A stretch of DNA of 46,096 nucleotides from Pirellulales bacterium (lineage in GTDB: Bacteria > Planctomycetota > Planctomycetia > Pirellulales > Lacipirellulaceae). Shown here piece by piece: positions 1-8,760 of this stretch. Under the pieces are notes generated by a model. It was not told the origin of the DNA. It ran no database searches and worked only from the letters and a program-made list of their open reading frames with translations. Location of the stretch: the NCBI GenBank assembly GCA_016930815.1, contig JAFGFZ010000378.1, forward strand, positions 1-46,096, given 5' to 3'. Within the stretch, counting starts at the first letter, position 1. The number at the start of each line of letters is the position of its first letter. Both the position numbers and the translations under genes were made by a program.

Positions 1-687
1 GGGAAAACATGGAAACTAGTATGGCATGATGAATTTGATGGCAATGCACTCGATCTATCCAAATGGGAAGTGCCCGAAAACCAACGCCGGGACGGATGGT
101 GGTCGGCGAAGGCCGTGGCCCTGGATCATGGGAATTTAGCGATCAGCACTCTGGAGGATGGAGGCCGCTATCTCGATGCCTGTGTCCGGACTCGAGGGAA
201 GTTTGAACACACGTATGGTTATTATGTTGCTCGAATTCAATTGCAAAAACAGCCAGGGCACTGGTCGGCATTCTGGCTGTTCAACGGGAGCGTCGGGAAG
301 ATAGGAAACGATGGGCGGGATGGGACGGAGATCGATATTTACGAGAAACCATGGCTCGACGATCGAGTTCAACACGCGCTGCATTGGGATGGTTATGGGA
401 AAGAACACAAGTCGGAAAATAAAGTTTCCAAGGTTCCAGGCGTGATGGAAGGCTTTCATACGTTTGCCCTATGGTGGACACCAGATGAATACATATTCTA
501 TGTTGATGGCAACGAGGTATGGCGCACGAACGCAGGCGGAGTGTGCCAGGTCCCTCTCTATATCAAGTTGAGTGATGAAATAGGTTCTTGGGGTGGAGAT
601 ATCAAGGATGCCAAGCTTCCGGATCGATTTCTGGTCGATTACGTCCGGGTCTACGATTTGACGGAAAGAACAAAAAGCAAGGATTGA
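1..687 (+). CDS. Glycoside hydrolase family 16 endo-glycanase (5' end outside the window)
   Basis: The reading frame is open from base 1, so the N-terminus, probably including a signal peptide, lies upstream. The visible part starts with the typical GH16 opening (WKLVWHDEFDG, then LDLSKWEV) and has the family catalytic signature ExDxxE as EIDIYE near base 330. In that motif the first Glu is the nucleophile and the last Glu the acid/base in known members. The end (FLVDYVRVYDL) is also characteristic of the beta-jelly-roll C-terminal strand. GH16 enzymes cut beta-1,3/1,4 glucans or marine galactans such as laminarin, agarose or carrageenan. The substrate cannot be told from this fragment. It lies 44 bp upstream of a URO-D-fold gene on the same strand and may not share its operon, since that gene has its own strong ribosome binding site. 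The family call is secure; secretion is inferred. Confidence 0.9.
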   Translation, partial: GKTWKLVWHDEFDGNALDLSKWEVPENQRRDGWWSAKAVALDHGNLAISTLEDGGRYLDACVRTRGKFEHTYGYYVARIQLQKQPGHWSAFWLFNGSVGKIGNDGRDGTEIDIYEKPWLDDRVQHALHWDGYGKEHKSENKVSKVPGVMEGFHTFALWWTPDEYIFYVDGNEVWRTNAGGVCQVPLYIKLSDEIGSWGGDIKDAKLPDRFLVDYVRVYDLTERTKSKD

Positions 688-731
688 AATAACGGGATGC
701 ATGGATCTTTCGGATCAGAGGAGGCCGGTCA

Positions 732-1958
732 ATGACACCGCGTGAACGCGTGCTGGCGGCACTGGACCATATCGAACCAGATCGGGTTCCCGTTGATTTT
801 GGCGGGCACCGGTCGTCTGGAATCGCGGCAATCGCATATTCGAAACTCCGCCGGCTGCTGGAACTGCCCGAACGGCCCGTGCGGGTATATGACATCGTGC
901 AACAACTGGCCGTGATCGACGAAGATGTGCTAGACCGGTTCGGTGTCGACACCATCGAATTAGGGCGGGGCTTTGCGCTTTCTGACGACGACTGGGCCGA
1001 CTGGGTCCTGCCCGACGGCACACCCTGCCAGGTCCCCGCATGGTCGGTGCCGGAACGGGAACAGGACCGGTGGGTGGTCCGGTCGCAATCCGGCCGAGTC
1101 ATCGCCGCCATGCCCGATGGGGCCCTCTACTTCGAACAGACCTATTGGCCATTCCTTGATGATGAGGAGAACCTGGACGATCTTCCTGGTGCCTTCGCCG
1201 AAAGTATGTGGACAGCGATTGCCGCTCCGCCCGGCCCGGTCAGCGACGACTTGCTCCGCGCGGGAGCCCGCCGCCTGCGGGCCAGAACGGACCGGGCCAT
1301 CCTTGGCCTCTTCGGAGGCAACCTGCTCGAGTGCGGCCAGTTCCTCTACCGAAACGATGGTTTTCTGATGCGAATGGCCGCCGAACCGCGGCGTGTCCAC
1401 GCGTTTCTTGACCGCTTGGTGGAACTCCACCTTAAAAATCTCGAACGTTTCCTGGGCCTGGTAGGTGATTCGATCGACATCATCCTATTCGGTGACGATC
1501 TGGGCATGCAATCGGGACCTCAAATGTCGCCCGCCATGTATCGTGAATATTTCAAGCCGCGCCATAAGACCATGTGGAACCGCGCGAAAGAATTGGCCAA
1601 TGTCAAAGTCCAACTCCACTGCTGTGGCGGTGTCCGTCCCTTGCTGCCGGACCTGATCGATGCCGGTTTGGATGCCATCAATCCCGTCCAAGTCAGTTGC
1701 CATGGCATGGATGCCGCTGAACTGAAAGCGGAGTTCGGTGATCGGATCACATTCTGGGGCGGCGGTTGTGACACGCAGCGGGTGCTGCCGGAATCCAATC
1801 CCAGCGAAGTTGCCGAACACGTGCGGCGGCAAGTTGGAATCCTGAAACCGGGCGGCGGATTCGTATTTCAACAAGTTCATAATATCCTCGCTAACGTCCG
1901 GCCGGAAAATATTGTGGCCATGTTCGATGCAGTGAATGGGTACATCCTTGGTGCCTGA
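732..1958 (+). CDS. Uroporphyrinogen decarboxylase-fold protein, probable methyltransferase (MtaA/CmuA-like)
   Basis: This 408-residue protein starts with MTPRERVLAALDHIEPDRVPVDFGG, the usual opening of URO-D superfamily proteins that are not haem enzymes. The C-terminal half keeps a likely zinc site of the corrinoid methyltransferase type HxC-Xn-C: His296, Cys298 and Cys346 (in GGGCDTQ). In MtaA and related proteins this site activates a thiol that accepts methyl groups. The Arg-rich substrate loop expected of true HemE was not recognised, so haem synthesis is unlikely. The start at 732 is supported by a strong Shine-Dalgarno sequence (AGAGGAGG, 717-724, 7-nt spacing). A second URO-D paralogue follows 74 bp downstream. 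No corrinoid protein gene is visible nearby, so the methyl donor is unknown. An alternative is a role in demethylating an environmental substrate. Confidence 0.82.
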   Translation: MTPRERVLAALDHIEPDRVPVDFGGHRSSGIAAIAYSKLRRLLELPERPVRVYDIVQQLAVIDEDVLDRFGVDTIELGRGFALSDDDWADWVLPDGTPCQVPAWSVPEREQDRWVVRSQSGRVIAAMPDGALYFEQTYWPFLDDEENLDDLPGAFAESMWTAIAAPPGPVSDDLLRAGARRLRARTDRAILGLFGGNLLECGQFLYRNDGFLMRMAAEPRRVHAFLDRLVELHLKNLERFLGLVGDSIDIILFGDDLGMQSGPQMSPAMYREYFKPRHKTMWNRAKELANVKVQLHCCGGVRPLLPDLIDAGLDAINPVQVSCHGMDAAELKAEFGDRITFWGGGCDTQRVLPESNPSEVAEHVRRQVGILKPGGGFVFQQVHNILANVRPENIVAMFDAVNGYILGA

Positions 1959-2032
1959 TACCCATTGGTCAGGTGATGAGCCGGAGCACGGTTTGATTAG
2001 AGTTCCTAAGTCCATCGGAGCTAACCCAATCG

Positions 2033-3169
2033 ATGAACCGGCGCGAAAGACTGATGGCCACTTTGCGTGGCGAACCGGTGGACCGCCCAGCGGTCTCCTT
2101 CTATGAACTCAACGGTTTTGACGAGAATCCAAACGATCCTGATCCGTTCAATATCTATTCGCACCCTTCCTGGCGGCCGTTATTAGATCTATGCCGGGAG
2201 CAGACGGATCGTCTGGTCATGCGAGGTGTCGCCTATTCCTCCATCCAGCCGAATCCTCTGGATGGTATCTCGGAGTCGGAAACCTATCTTTGCAATGGCA
2301 GCCGAATAACTGTGCAACGAGTTCGAATTGGGGATCGTCTCCTGACATCACGAACGCGTCAGGATCCTGATTTAAATACTACCTGGACGGAAGAGCACTT
2401 GCTCAAGAATGTCGATGATCTCCGAGCATTTCTAGCGATCCCCTTGCCGAGTTCAATCGGTTCCCTGGATACCGAGTCAGTGACTCGAACCGAAGCCGCA
2501 TTAGGAGATACGGGTCTTGTGATGATCGATACTCCGGATCCGCTCTGTTTGGCTGCGTCCCTTTTCCACATGGCGGAATACACGATCCTTGCCCTGACCG
2601 AAAAGGCCCTGTTTCACCGGCTCCTTGAAAAGTTTGCTTCGGTCCTTCTCCCCAGGACGGAAGCCGTGTCCGAAGCGCTGCCCGGTCGTCTCTGGCGGAT
2701 TTACGGGCCCGAATATGCATCGCCTCCGTTCTTGCCGCCGTCCCTATTTCGAGACTATGTCAACCGGTATGTCCAGCCGATGATTGGTGCGATTCATCGA
2801 TCCGGTGGTTACGCCCGGATCCACTCCCATGGGAACCTGAGGGCAATCCTTGATGCCATTGTTGACATGGGCGCGGATTGCCTGGACCCGATCGAGCCGC
2901 CCCCTCAAGGCGATGTTGCTTTGAGGGATGTACGGGAACGCTATGGAAAGGATCTGGTCCTCTTTGGAAATCTGGAAATCAGTGATATCGAAAACCTGCC
3001 CACAGAACGTTTCTCGGAAATCGTGAAACGTGCGCTGGCTGAAGGAACGTCAGGTACAGGCCGTGGATTTGTCCTGATGCCATCCGCATCTCCTTACGGG
3101 AGAGAACTGTCGGCGCTGACATTACGCAACTACGAGAAGATCCTGGAAATCGCACTCGCATGGAGCTAG
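2033..3169 (+). CDS. Second uroporphyrinogen decarboxylase-fold protein, zinc ligands altered
   Basis: A 378-residue protein of the same superfamily as its upstream neighbour: MNRRERLMATLRGEPVDRPAVSFYE at the N-terminus and a TIM-barrel pattern ending in ALRDVRERYGKDLVLFGNLE. The methyltransferase zinc motif is not intact. The position expected to hold HxC reads His264-Ser-His266, and the later Cys position reads FGNLE. It may therefore bind metal differently, use another cofactor, or act as a partner of the first protein. A GGAG at 2017-2020 with 12-nt spacing is a modest ribosome binding site. The gene ends only 6 bp before the convergent DUF1559 gene, with no visible terminator between. 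The fold call is firm; the substrate is unknown. Confidence 0.8.
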   Translation: MNRRERLMATLRGEPVDRPAVSFYELNGFDENPNDPDPFNIYSHPSWRPLLDLCREQTDRLVMRGVAYSSIQPNPLDGISESETYLCNGSRITVQRVRIGDRLLTSRTRQDPDLNTTWTEEHLLKNVDDLRAFLAIPLPSSIGSLDTESVTRTEAALGDTGLVMIDTPDPLCLAASLFHMAEYTILALTEKALFHRLLEKFASVLLPRTEAVSEALPGRLWRIYGPEYASPPFLPPSLFRDYVNRYVQPMIGAIHRSGGYARIHSHGNLRAILDAIVDMGADCLDPIEPPPQGDVALRDVRERYGKDLVLFGNLEISDIENLPTERFSEIVKRALAEGTSGTGRGFVLMPSASPYGRELSALTLRNYEKILEIALAWS

Positions 3170-3175
3170 CCCGGT

Positions 3176-4285
3176 CTAGGGAAGCCGGTCGAAATCTTTG
3201 GAGCGAGTTCCCAGTTTGGACCAGATATCCAGATCGACGCTTTCTTCGTAGGCCTGCACGGATCCGTCGCACATCACGACCTGCACTGTGCCTCCATGTT
3301 CGCTTGAAAAAGAGATTTGGTACGCCTGGCATTCGGCGCTTCCGGCATTTTCTTCTTGCAGCCCGCACGGGTAGATCAGCGGGCCCTTGTAGATATTCGG
3401 AGCGACACCGGTCGATCCGAGCGCTTCGGAGGAGTCACGCGCCGAAGGGCCGTCGGTATCGTCACCTCCGATGTACCAGTGATCTTTCCGGCTACCTATG
3501 GTCTTTTCTGGCCGGGGATAGCCATTCGCTTGGCCAACGCGCGTTAGCGCATCGATATCAAATGATGCCTCACCGACGGCGATGGTTTTCGACAGGCCAT
3601 CGGTGATCTTCTTATAGCTGACAACGTCCAGACTTGATTCTGGGTAGCCCTCGCCCTGTACGGCATTCACATTGACTCCGTACAGGACGCCATCCAATCC
3701 CGCCATGGCGTGTGGTGTGTTCTGACTGACGACGACGCCCGATGCACAGCCCAGATAGGATCCGGGAACGCGCCGTTGCACATACCACGGGTAGCTCGAG
3801 ACATCTGGCATATGCTCGGGCAGACCGGCGGATGGGCACCGGTAGACCGGGATCAATGTCTCGACCGCTTCAATGTTTTTATATTCAATACTAGTGATCG
3901 GATAGGCGTAGACTGGCGATGGAGAGGCCCACTGGAAGTTGGAGATTCCACTTACCGCTGCTCCACCCTCCCCTAATGTCATCAAATCCTTGAGGGAAGT
4001 GTCCTCCAAGTAAGGGAGGATGAACGCGGTCCACATGGCCCCTTCTTCCAATGCGGCACCGATTGGCAGGACACCGTGGGCCCCGTGATAGTTTTGAAGT
4101 GCCAGCCCAATTTGTTTCAGGTTGTTCTTGCAGGAATTGCGCCGAGCAGCCTCCCGAGCCGCTTGGACGGCTGGAAGGAGCAGCGCAACGAGAATACCGA
4201 TGATGGCAATGACGACGAGGAGTTCAACAAGCGTGAACGCAAGTTGCCTTGTTTTTCTGTTTTCCGAACGATGACCAACGTACAT
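3176..4285 (-). CDS. DUF1559 family pseudopilin-like protein
   Basis: The 369-residue protein has a textbook type IV prepilin/pseudopilin leader: a basic start ([14 protein letters not shown]), then the cleavage and helix region [20 protein letters not shown] with Glu at +5, followed by [13 protein letters not shown]. The rest is the DUF1559 globular domain, and the C-terminus carries the H-X9-DG element ([15 protein letters not shown]). Such proteins are hugely expanded in planctomycetes and are thought to be processed by prepilin peptidase and assembled into or secreted by a type II/IV-like apparatus. Their role is not established. A CTCCT at 4295-4299 (AGGAG on the coding strand, 9 nt from ATG) fixes the start. 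No pilus assembly genes are adjacent. Upstream lies a tandem repeat array. Confidence 0.93.
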   Translation of the reverse strand: MYVGHRSENRKTRQLAFTLVELLVVIAIIGILVALLLPAVQAAREAARRNSCKNNLKQIGLALQNYHGAHGVLPIGAALEEGAMWTAFILPYLEDTSLKDLMTLGEGGAAVSGISNFQWASPSPVYAYPITSIEYKNIEAVETLIPVYRCPSAGLPEHMPDVSSYPWYVQRRVPGSYLGCASGVVVSQNTPHAMAGLDGVLYGVNVNAVQGEGYPESSLDVVSYKKITDGLSKTIAVGEASFDIDALTRVGQANGYPRPEKTIGSRKDHWYIGGDDTDGPSARDSSEALGSTGVAPNIYKGPLIYPCGLQEENAGSAECQAYQISFSSEHGGTVQVVMCDGSVQAYEESVDLDIWSKLGTRSKDFDRLP

Positions 4286-4803
4286 AATTCACGTCTCCTC
4301 TCTGAAAAGACGGTCTGAAATCCGTGGTAAACGACCACCCTATTGTGGCCGGCCTCCCGACCGGGCCACCCTGTTGTGGCTGGTCTCCTGACCGGGCCAC
4401 CCTATTGTGGCCGGCCTCCCGACCGAGCCACCCTGTTGTGGCTGGTCTCCTGACCGGGCCACCCTGTTGTGGCCGGTCTCCTGACCGGGCCACCCTGTTG
4501 TGGCCGGTCTCCTGACCGGGCCACCCTGTTGTGGCCGGTCTCCCGACCGAGCCACGGGCTGGTAGGGGTGAGGTCAACACAATCGGTAAGTTATGGATCG
4601 CCCGCGTCTTAGTATGACATTGGGTTTCGGAAAATGGAAGAGATCCGTAGAGCCCCAATCCCGCCTGCCGCCATGCCATGGATCCGTCGAATGGCAACAG
4701 AAGTTCGTGGGAAAAAATCATGATTGGGCCTGGAAATTGGCCTGTTACCTGCTAATAATCATGGCGCCAGATCCGAATACTCGCCATAAGGATGAAACGA
4801 GCC
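4286..4803. other. Intergenic region between DUF1559 gene and TPR lipoprotein gene
   Basis: A divergent gap of about 500 bp. Its first 50 bp carry the ribosome binding site of the minus-strand DUF1559 gene. Bases 4335-4551 are a seven-copy tandem repeat, listed separately. The remaining 240 bp up to the lipoprotein gene contain no convincing ORF; the small frames there overlap the repeat or lack any recognisable feature. No promoter could be assigned with confidence. Confidence 0.6.
4335..4551. repeat. 31-bp tandem repeat, seven copies, each forming two hairpins
   Basis: Seven head-to-tail 31-bp units start at 4335, 4366, 4397, 4428, 4459, 4490 and 4521, followed by a broken eighth (CCACGG). 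Each unit has two inverted repeats: CCAC..GTGG around a 6-nt loop (CCTGTT or CCTATT), and GGCCGGTC..GACCGGG(CC) around TCCT or TCCC. Units differ at a few sites (TATTG/TGTTG, GGCCTCCCGA/TGGTCTCCTGA), and units 1 and 3 share the TATTG/GGCCTCCC variant. The copies are contiguous, so it is not a CRISPR array. Short ORFs through the array are by-products of a 31-bp period. Confidence 0.95.
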
Positions 4804-5175
4804 ATGGCTTTTCGACGAATGCTTTTCGTGCTGCTCGCGCCTGCCTTGGGAACGATCCTAGGCTGCGATGATACTACCGTGAAACATGACGAAATCGACA
4901 AGATACTCATCGAGTCGAATAGGGTTATCTCAACCGATCCGGCGAAGGCAGTTGAATTACTGAACCGGGTGATCGAAGCCAAACCGAGTGAATATGCCTA
5001 CTATAGTCGTGGATGGTGTTACGCCAGGATGAACGAGGACGAAAAGGCGAAAGCGGATGTTAGCCAAGGCCTGAAAATCTCTCCAGACCACCCCGGCCTC
5101 AAGTGGCTCGAAGGAGAACTCAAAAAACCGGTGGGCCAGCGAAAGCTCAGCGTGCCAATCGACAAATTGCACTGA
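4804..5175 (+). CDS. Small TPR-containing lipoprotein
   Basis: About 123 residues from ATG 4804. The start is short and basic (MAFRRM), followed by a hydrophobic stretch (LFVLLAPALGTIL) and a lipobox-like Gly-Cys, suggesting export and lipidation. The mature part has one to two tetratricopeptide helices (SNRVISTDPAKAVELLNRVIEAKPSEYAYYSRGWCYARMNEDEKAKADVSQGLKISPDHPG, split here only for description). TPRs bind protein partners; the partner is unknown. An in-frame ATG at 4792 adds four residues, but the AAGGA at 4788-4792 is better spaced for 4804 (11 nt). The gene converges on the large secreted-protein gene ending at 5249. Family call good, function unknown. Confidence 0.72.
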   Translation: MAFRRMLFVLLAPALGTILGCDDTTVKHDEIDKILIESNRVISTDPAKAVELLNRVIEAKPSEYAYYSRGWCYARMNEDEKAKADVSQGLKISPDHPGLKWLEGELKKPVGQRKLSVPIDKLH

Positions 5176-5248
5176 TGCGCTGGCCGATTCGATCGGAAAT
5201 TGGTCCATGCACGGCCTAGGGCGGCATCAAGCATCAGCAGCACATGGT

Positions 5249-8200
5249 TCAGGGCAGGCCGCTCTGCGCCATGATCCATGCAGGCTTCAAGAGGCCTGCC
5301 ATGACGGTGTCGGTTGCCTGAACGCGATGACTGGATGGACTTCTCGCAAGACTTGTCCGGCTTGTTCGGACATTCGATTTTCCGAGTTTGGCAGTGGATA
5401 TCGCCGCTGAACCACCGGTGGCAGGTTCGGGGCCAGAGCCGAAGTTCTGTTGCCAAACCAGGAAGTCATTTCCATCGACATCGGCGTCGCCGTCGGCATC
5501 TCCGTCCGAACGCTGTGCTGATTCGATAGTTCCGAAACCACTTCCCCAGATTTCCAAATCATCCCCATCCACACTCCCATTGAGATTGAAGTCACCAGCC
5601 AGTTGGCCGGCAATTGAGAAATGATCAAGGACTCCAATGTACGAACCATCGGCATTGAAGGCATGCATTCGGAAATCGAGTGTATTTCCGTGGATTACAA
5701 ATTCGGTATACCCGTTCACGAGTCCACCGACGATTGGTTGCGGATCGCCCAGGACGCCATAGGAACTCTGAATCGCCCACATACCGGGCAGGTCGTGGGC
5801 CCCGCCAACCGTCATGTGATCCCAATCGGCGACGATTGGCTCGGTGAGATCGAGCCAGCTTCCTTGCCCGGTGATGACATAGTGGACGTTATTCAATTCA
5901 CCGCGCTCGTATTCGTGCGTGTGGCCGCTGACAATCACATCCACACCGTATTGCTCGGCCAGCGGCACCAGGTTTTCACGGAACGTCGAGTTCCCATCGA
6001 TCCATCGCTCGCAGTAGGGTGGAACATGAACCCCGAGCACTGTAAAACGGGGATCCGGATGGGCCTGTAAAATACTTTCCAGCCAGCCTCCAGTGATGTC
6101 GATGTAACTGCTGAAATAATCGATCGCGATGAACAGGACTCCCGCCTGCTCGAATGCGAATGATCCGTAACCGGAGGTGTACGGCGCGCCGCGATCCTGG
6201 CTCGGCATATCGGCAAAATTCCGAAGGATACTGCCGGAATCCCCATCATGGTTGCCCCAGGCGTTGAACCAGGGGATCGACGGACCGAGGTGCTTGGCCA
6301 CGCGGTCGAGATAGTAATTGCGGGTGTCTGCATAGCTGGAGCCGTTCTCGGCCAGATCGCCCACCGAGAATGCGAAATCGATTCCCTGGGTAACCATGTG
6401 GTCAAGCATGGAGTTGGTCGGTGCATAGGGATCCGCGGACCAGGTGCCGTGATTATGGCCTTGGCTGTCACCCCACATCGCAAAGCTGAAATCGATTTCG
6501 TTCGTCGTGAACGTGGTGAACGTGCGATCTTCCGTCATCGGGGTACCGGTGTTGTCCAGAACGCGGAAATGGTAGGACGTTTCCTCTGCAAGACCGCTCA
6601 TTTTCGCCTTATAGATATACGTCCCTGCGAAACCGCTCGCAGTACTCGAAGCTGCCACGCTGCTGCCGTATTCCATGTCTAGACCATACTCGACGGCCAT
6701 GGGCACGTTGCCGTTCATTTCCCACATCACAACGATCCCGTCCGTATCGACATTCTGCAGATAGGGATTCGTAACAAATTCCAGTTGCTCTGGTGCGTCC
6801 GAGAGACTTCCCAAGAAGGCTGCCTGGACATCGGAGAGTGCCCAATTGTAAATCGCAAGGTGCGATACCTGGATCGTGTTATCTTCCCCATTTTCATCCG
6901 CGAATACCAGGAGCGTTGGATCGAGCGAGAACCGGCCGTCGATGGACTGCGGGGTCCCATCGAGGATCTTCTCACCATCAAGATAAATGTCATAGCGGCT
7001 ACCATTATCCACGGAAATAACGAGCCGATACCAGGTATTGGGTGCAATACCCTGGCTCGAATAACCGGTGGCCGCGACACCGATGGCGCCAGTCACAGGC
7101 CGGACAAAAGCATCCCCGTCATTCGAATTGGTGGTATTGGTCTGGTAAAACGTGATCCATTGGTTGATCGATGGAGCCATGAAGTCGAACGCAAGCGTGA
7201 ATTCGTTGACATAATTCCCACCCCCATTGGGATCGATGCCATGGTGCATGGTGTAGTAACTTCCAACGCCGATTTCAGCCGCGCCATCGCTAGGCTGGAA
7301 TCCGGCTACCGCCGTGTCGGTGCCGTGGAGGGCCAGATCGGTTCCGATGGTCGCATGAACCAGATCTTCTGGATCGTCGAAATTCCACTCTCCAACCGGA
7401 TTCATCTCCATGATCAGGCGAATCTCGTCCGCCGTTAAGGCTCGATCATAGACGCGGACGTCGTCGATCGTTTCAGGTAACACGATATTTTCGTTGTCGT
7501 CGTGATAACGGCCAATTTCAAAACCGTCCGAGCCTACCGGATCCCAATCGATCGACCCGGTATTGGCTTGCTCGGCGACCTGTTCCCCGTTGATGTAGAG
7601 CCGCTGCATACTGCCATCATAGGTCCCAGCAACGTGATACCAGGTGCCGGTTTCATAACCGGAAGCTGCCAAATAGATCATGTCTGTGTTTTGCGTTTTC
7701 AAGCCAAACGATAGACCACCACCTGTCATCGTATTGAGGCAATAGCCTGATTCGGTGGAACCGGTATCGTGCACCCAGCCAGCAATACCACCCCAGTCGG
7801 GGAAGGGGCTGTGAACGTTGACCCAAGCGGATATTGTCATGGTGTTGGCCAGTTGCAGAGTCGTTACTTGCCCAACCGAGATGTAGTCATTACTCCCATC
7901 GAATGCGAGGCTGCCAGCGAGGAAACCATCCGTCCATTCGGTGCCTGCCATGTGAAACAGAGTGCCGTTTGCTCCACCCACACTATCAACAGCTGTCAAG
8001 CCGCTCTTCTCGTCAAGCTTCCAACGATGAATCAGGCCAGGCACCGGATCGTGTGAACCAGAGCCGGCATCGCTTTCTTGGCCGGAATCGCATTCCAGGA
8101 TTGAACGAACCAGGGAGGTTCCCATAATGTCGGCGGATGGGACAACAGGATCACGAGCCCCGAACAGAGAGTTCTGCCCGATCGGCGATGCACTCAGGAA

Positions 8201-8359
8201 GGTCCGAGGTTCCAGCAGTTCGATGCGAACGGATCGGCGCCTGGTGGCATGCTGCCTGCAAAAAGAACCACCTCCATCGCGCTGAAATGATCGGACGAGC
8301 GAGGCAATCAACGAGGAAGAACGATCCATTCCCGCCATGTTCGAAACTCCTGAATCCAT
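5249..8359 (-). CDS. Giant secreted LamG-LamG-metallophosphoesterase-dockerin protein
   Basis: A 1036-residue modular exoprotein. Residues 49-57 (LEPRTFLSA) are the planctomycete surface-protein motif, after an Arg-rich N-terminus. Two LamG/ConA-like lectin domains follow (about 110-315 and 316-510; each ends in a DDVRVYDRALT- or SHLAIYNWALS-like strand). Next comes a purple-acid-phosphatase-type FnIII domain (about 515-610), then a calcineurin-like phosphoesterase (about 615-850). The phosphoesterase has a GDSQGHNHG start, GDLAEN, GNHD (Asn703-His704-Asp705), a VHVPP histidine and GHTH (His813, His815), so the di-metal site looks intact. A dockerin-like pair of calcium loops lies near 905-955 (GDFNLNGSVDGDD; DGDADGDADVDGNDF). 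A 60-residue Ser/Thr-rich tail ends the protein. Likely role: phosphate release or surface binding to polysaccharide. The start may be Met8 or Met11 instead. An inverted repeat lies just upstream. Confidence 0.88.
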   Translation of the reverse strand: MDSGVSNMAGMDRSSSLIASLVRSFQRDGGGSFCRQHATRRRSVRIELLEPRTFLSASPIGQNSLFGARDPVVPSADIMGTSLVRSILECDSGQESDAGSGSHDPVPGLIHRWKLDEKSGLTAVDSVGGANGTLFHMAGTEWTDGFLAGSLAFDGSNDYISVGQVTTLQLANTMTISAWVNVHSPFPDWGGIAGWVHDTGSTESGYCLNTMTGGGLSFGLKTQNTDMIYLAASGYETGTWYHVAGTYDGSMQRLYINGEQVAEQANTGSIDWDPVGSDGFEIGRYHDDNENIVLPETIDDVRVYDRALTADEIRLIMEMNPVGEWNFDDPEDLVHATIGTDLALHGTDTAVAGFQPSDGAAEIGVGSYYTMHHGIDPNGGGNYVNEFTLAFDFMAPSINQWITFYQTNTTNSNDGDAFVRPVTGAIGVAATGYSSQGIAPNTWYRLVISVDNGSRYDIYLDGEKILDGTPQSIDGRFSLDPTLLVFADENGEDNTIQVSHLAIYNWALSDVQAAFLGSLSDAPEQLEFVTNPYLQNVDTDGIVVMWEMNGNVPMAVEYGLDMEYGSSVAASSTASGFAGTYIYKAKMSGLAEETSYHFRVLDNTGTPMTEDRTFTTFTTNEIDFSFAMWGDSQGHNHGTWSADPYAPTNSMLDHMVTQGIDFAFSVGDLAENGSSYADTRNYYLDRVAKHLGPSIPWFNAWGNHDGDSGSILRNFADMPSQDRGAPYTSGYGSFAFEQAGVLFIAIDYFSSYIDITGGWLESILQAHPDPRFTVLGVHVPPYCERWIDGNSTFRENLVPLAEQYGVDVIVSGHTHEYERGELNNVHYVITGQGSWLDLTEPIVADWDHMTVGGAHDLPGMWAIQSSYGVLGDPQPIVGGLVNGYTEFVIHGNTLDFRMHAFNADGSYIGVLDHFSIAGQLAGDFNLNGSVDGDDLEIWGSGFGTIESAQRSDGDADGDADVDGNDFLVWQQNFGSGPEPATGGSAAISTAKLGKSNVRTSRTSLARSPSSHRVQATDTVMAGLLKPAWIMAQSGLP

Positions 8360-8371
8360 TAAATAAATAAA

Positions 8372-8395
8372 AAAACGGATAAAATCGTCCGTTTT
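8372..8395. promoter_or_regulatory. Inverted repeat upstream of the giant secreted-protein gene
   Basis: Perfect 8-bp arms AAAACGGA (8372-8379) and TCCGTTTT (8388-8395) with an 8-nt spacer lie 13 bp upstream of the ATG at 8359. The site could be an operator or a 5' UTR hairpin of the minus-strand gene. No known regulator motif was recognised. Confidence 0.4.
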
Positions 8396-8501
8396 GAATC
8401 AACCCACCACCGAATGGCATGCGCTTTGTTCGGCAATTCCTATTATCCGATGAAGGGTGCCGTATGGCAAGGATATATCATTAATTCTGGTGAAATGACT
8501 T

Positions 8502-8512
8502 GAACCGGTTTC
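8502..8512. promoter_or_regulatory. Candidate operator, AACCGGTT palindrome (copy 1)
   Basis: TGAACCGGTTTCA contains an 8-bp perfect palindrome with a central CG, the layout of LacI-family operators. It is nearly the reverse complement of the 8590 copy 90 bp away. Both lie between divergent exported-protein genes. The binding protein is unknown. Confidence 0.35.
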
Positions 8513-8589
8513 ATCACTTGAATTCTGCCCCTGGCAGAAGTGAAATAGCCGATCAAAACGTGACCGGCGGGTTTGCCATGGCGGGTCTG

Positions 8590-8600
8590 AAACCGGTTCT
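8590..8600. promoter_or_regulatory. Candidate operator, AACCGGTT palindrome (copy 2)
   Basis: TGAAACCGGTTCTA, nearly the reverse complement of copy 1 at 8502. ACCGGTTCTA recurs at the pta stop codon (17624) and, with one change and inverted, upstream of ackA (17535). Its place in the gap before the plus-strand gene at 8761 suits a repressor or activator site. Confidence 0.35.
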
Positions 8601-8760
8601 AAACTATTTAACATGGGCCTTGACAGTTCATGCCAAATTCTTTGCAGTAGTAGGGCGGGGAACATAGGCAACAACCGTTTTGCCGGCCATGTCCGCAATC
8701 GTGGCGGGGATGGGGCTTGTATTCGGATCCAACGTCATTTCTACAAGAAAAAGTGTGATT

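Larger units (their letters stand above)
8360..8760. other. Divergent intergenic region
   Basis: A 400-bp region between two divergent exported-protein genes. It holds the 8372-8395 inverted repeat and two near-palindromic AACCGGTT sites (8502-8512 and 8590-8600), listed separately. The open frame running from 8680 into the downstream gene probably has no start before 8761, because the signal peptide begins there. No other gene is visible. Confidence 0.6.

Noticed and set aside
732-3169. HemE (haem biosynthesis)
   Set aside because: The sequences match URO-D-like methyltransferase relatives, not HemE, and no other hem gene is adjacent.
4335-4551. CRISPR array
   Set aside because: Units follow each other without spacers and no cas gene is in the window.
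4324-4555. Small ORFs through the 31-bp repeat
   Set aside because: They exist only because the repeat lacks stops in some frames; they have no start signal or domain.
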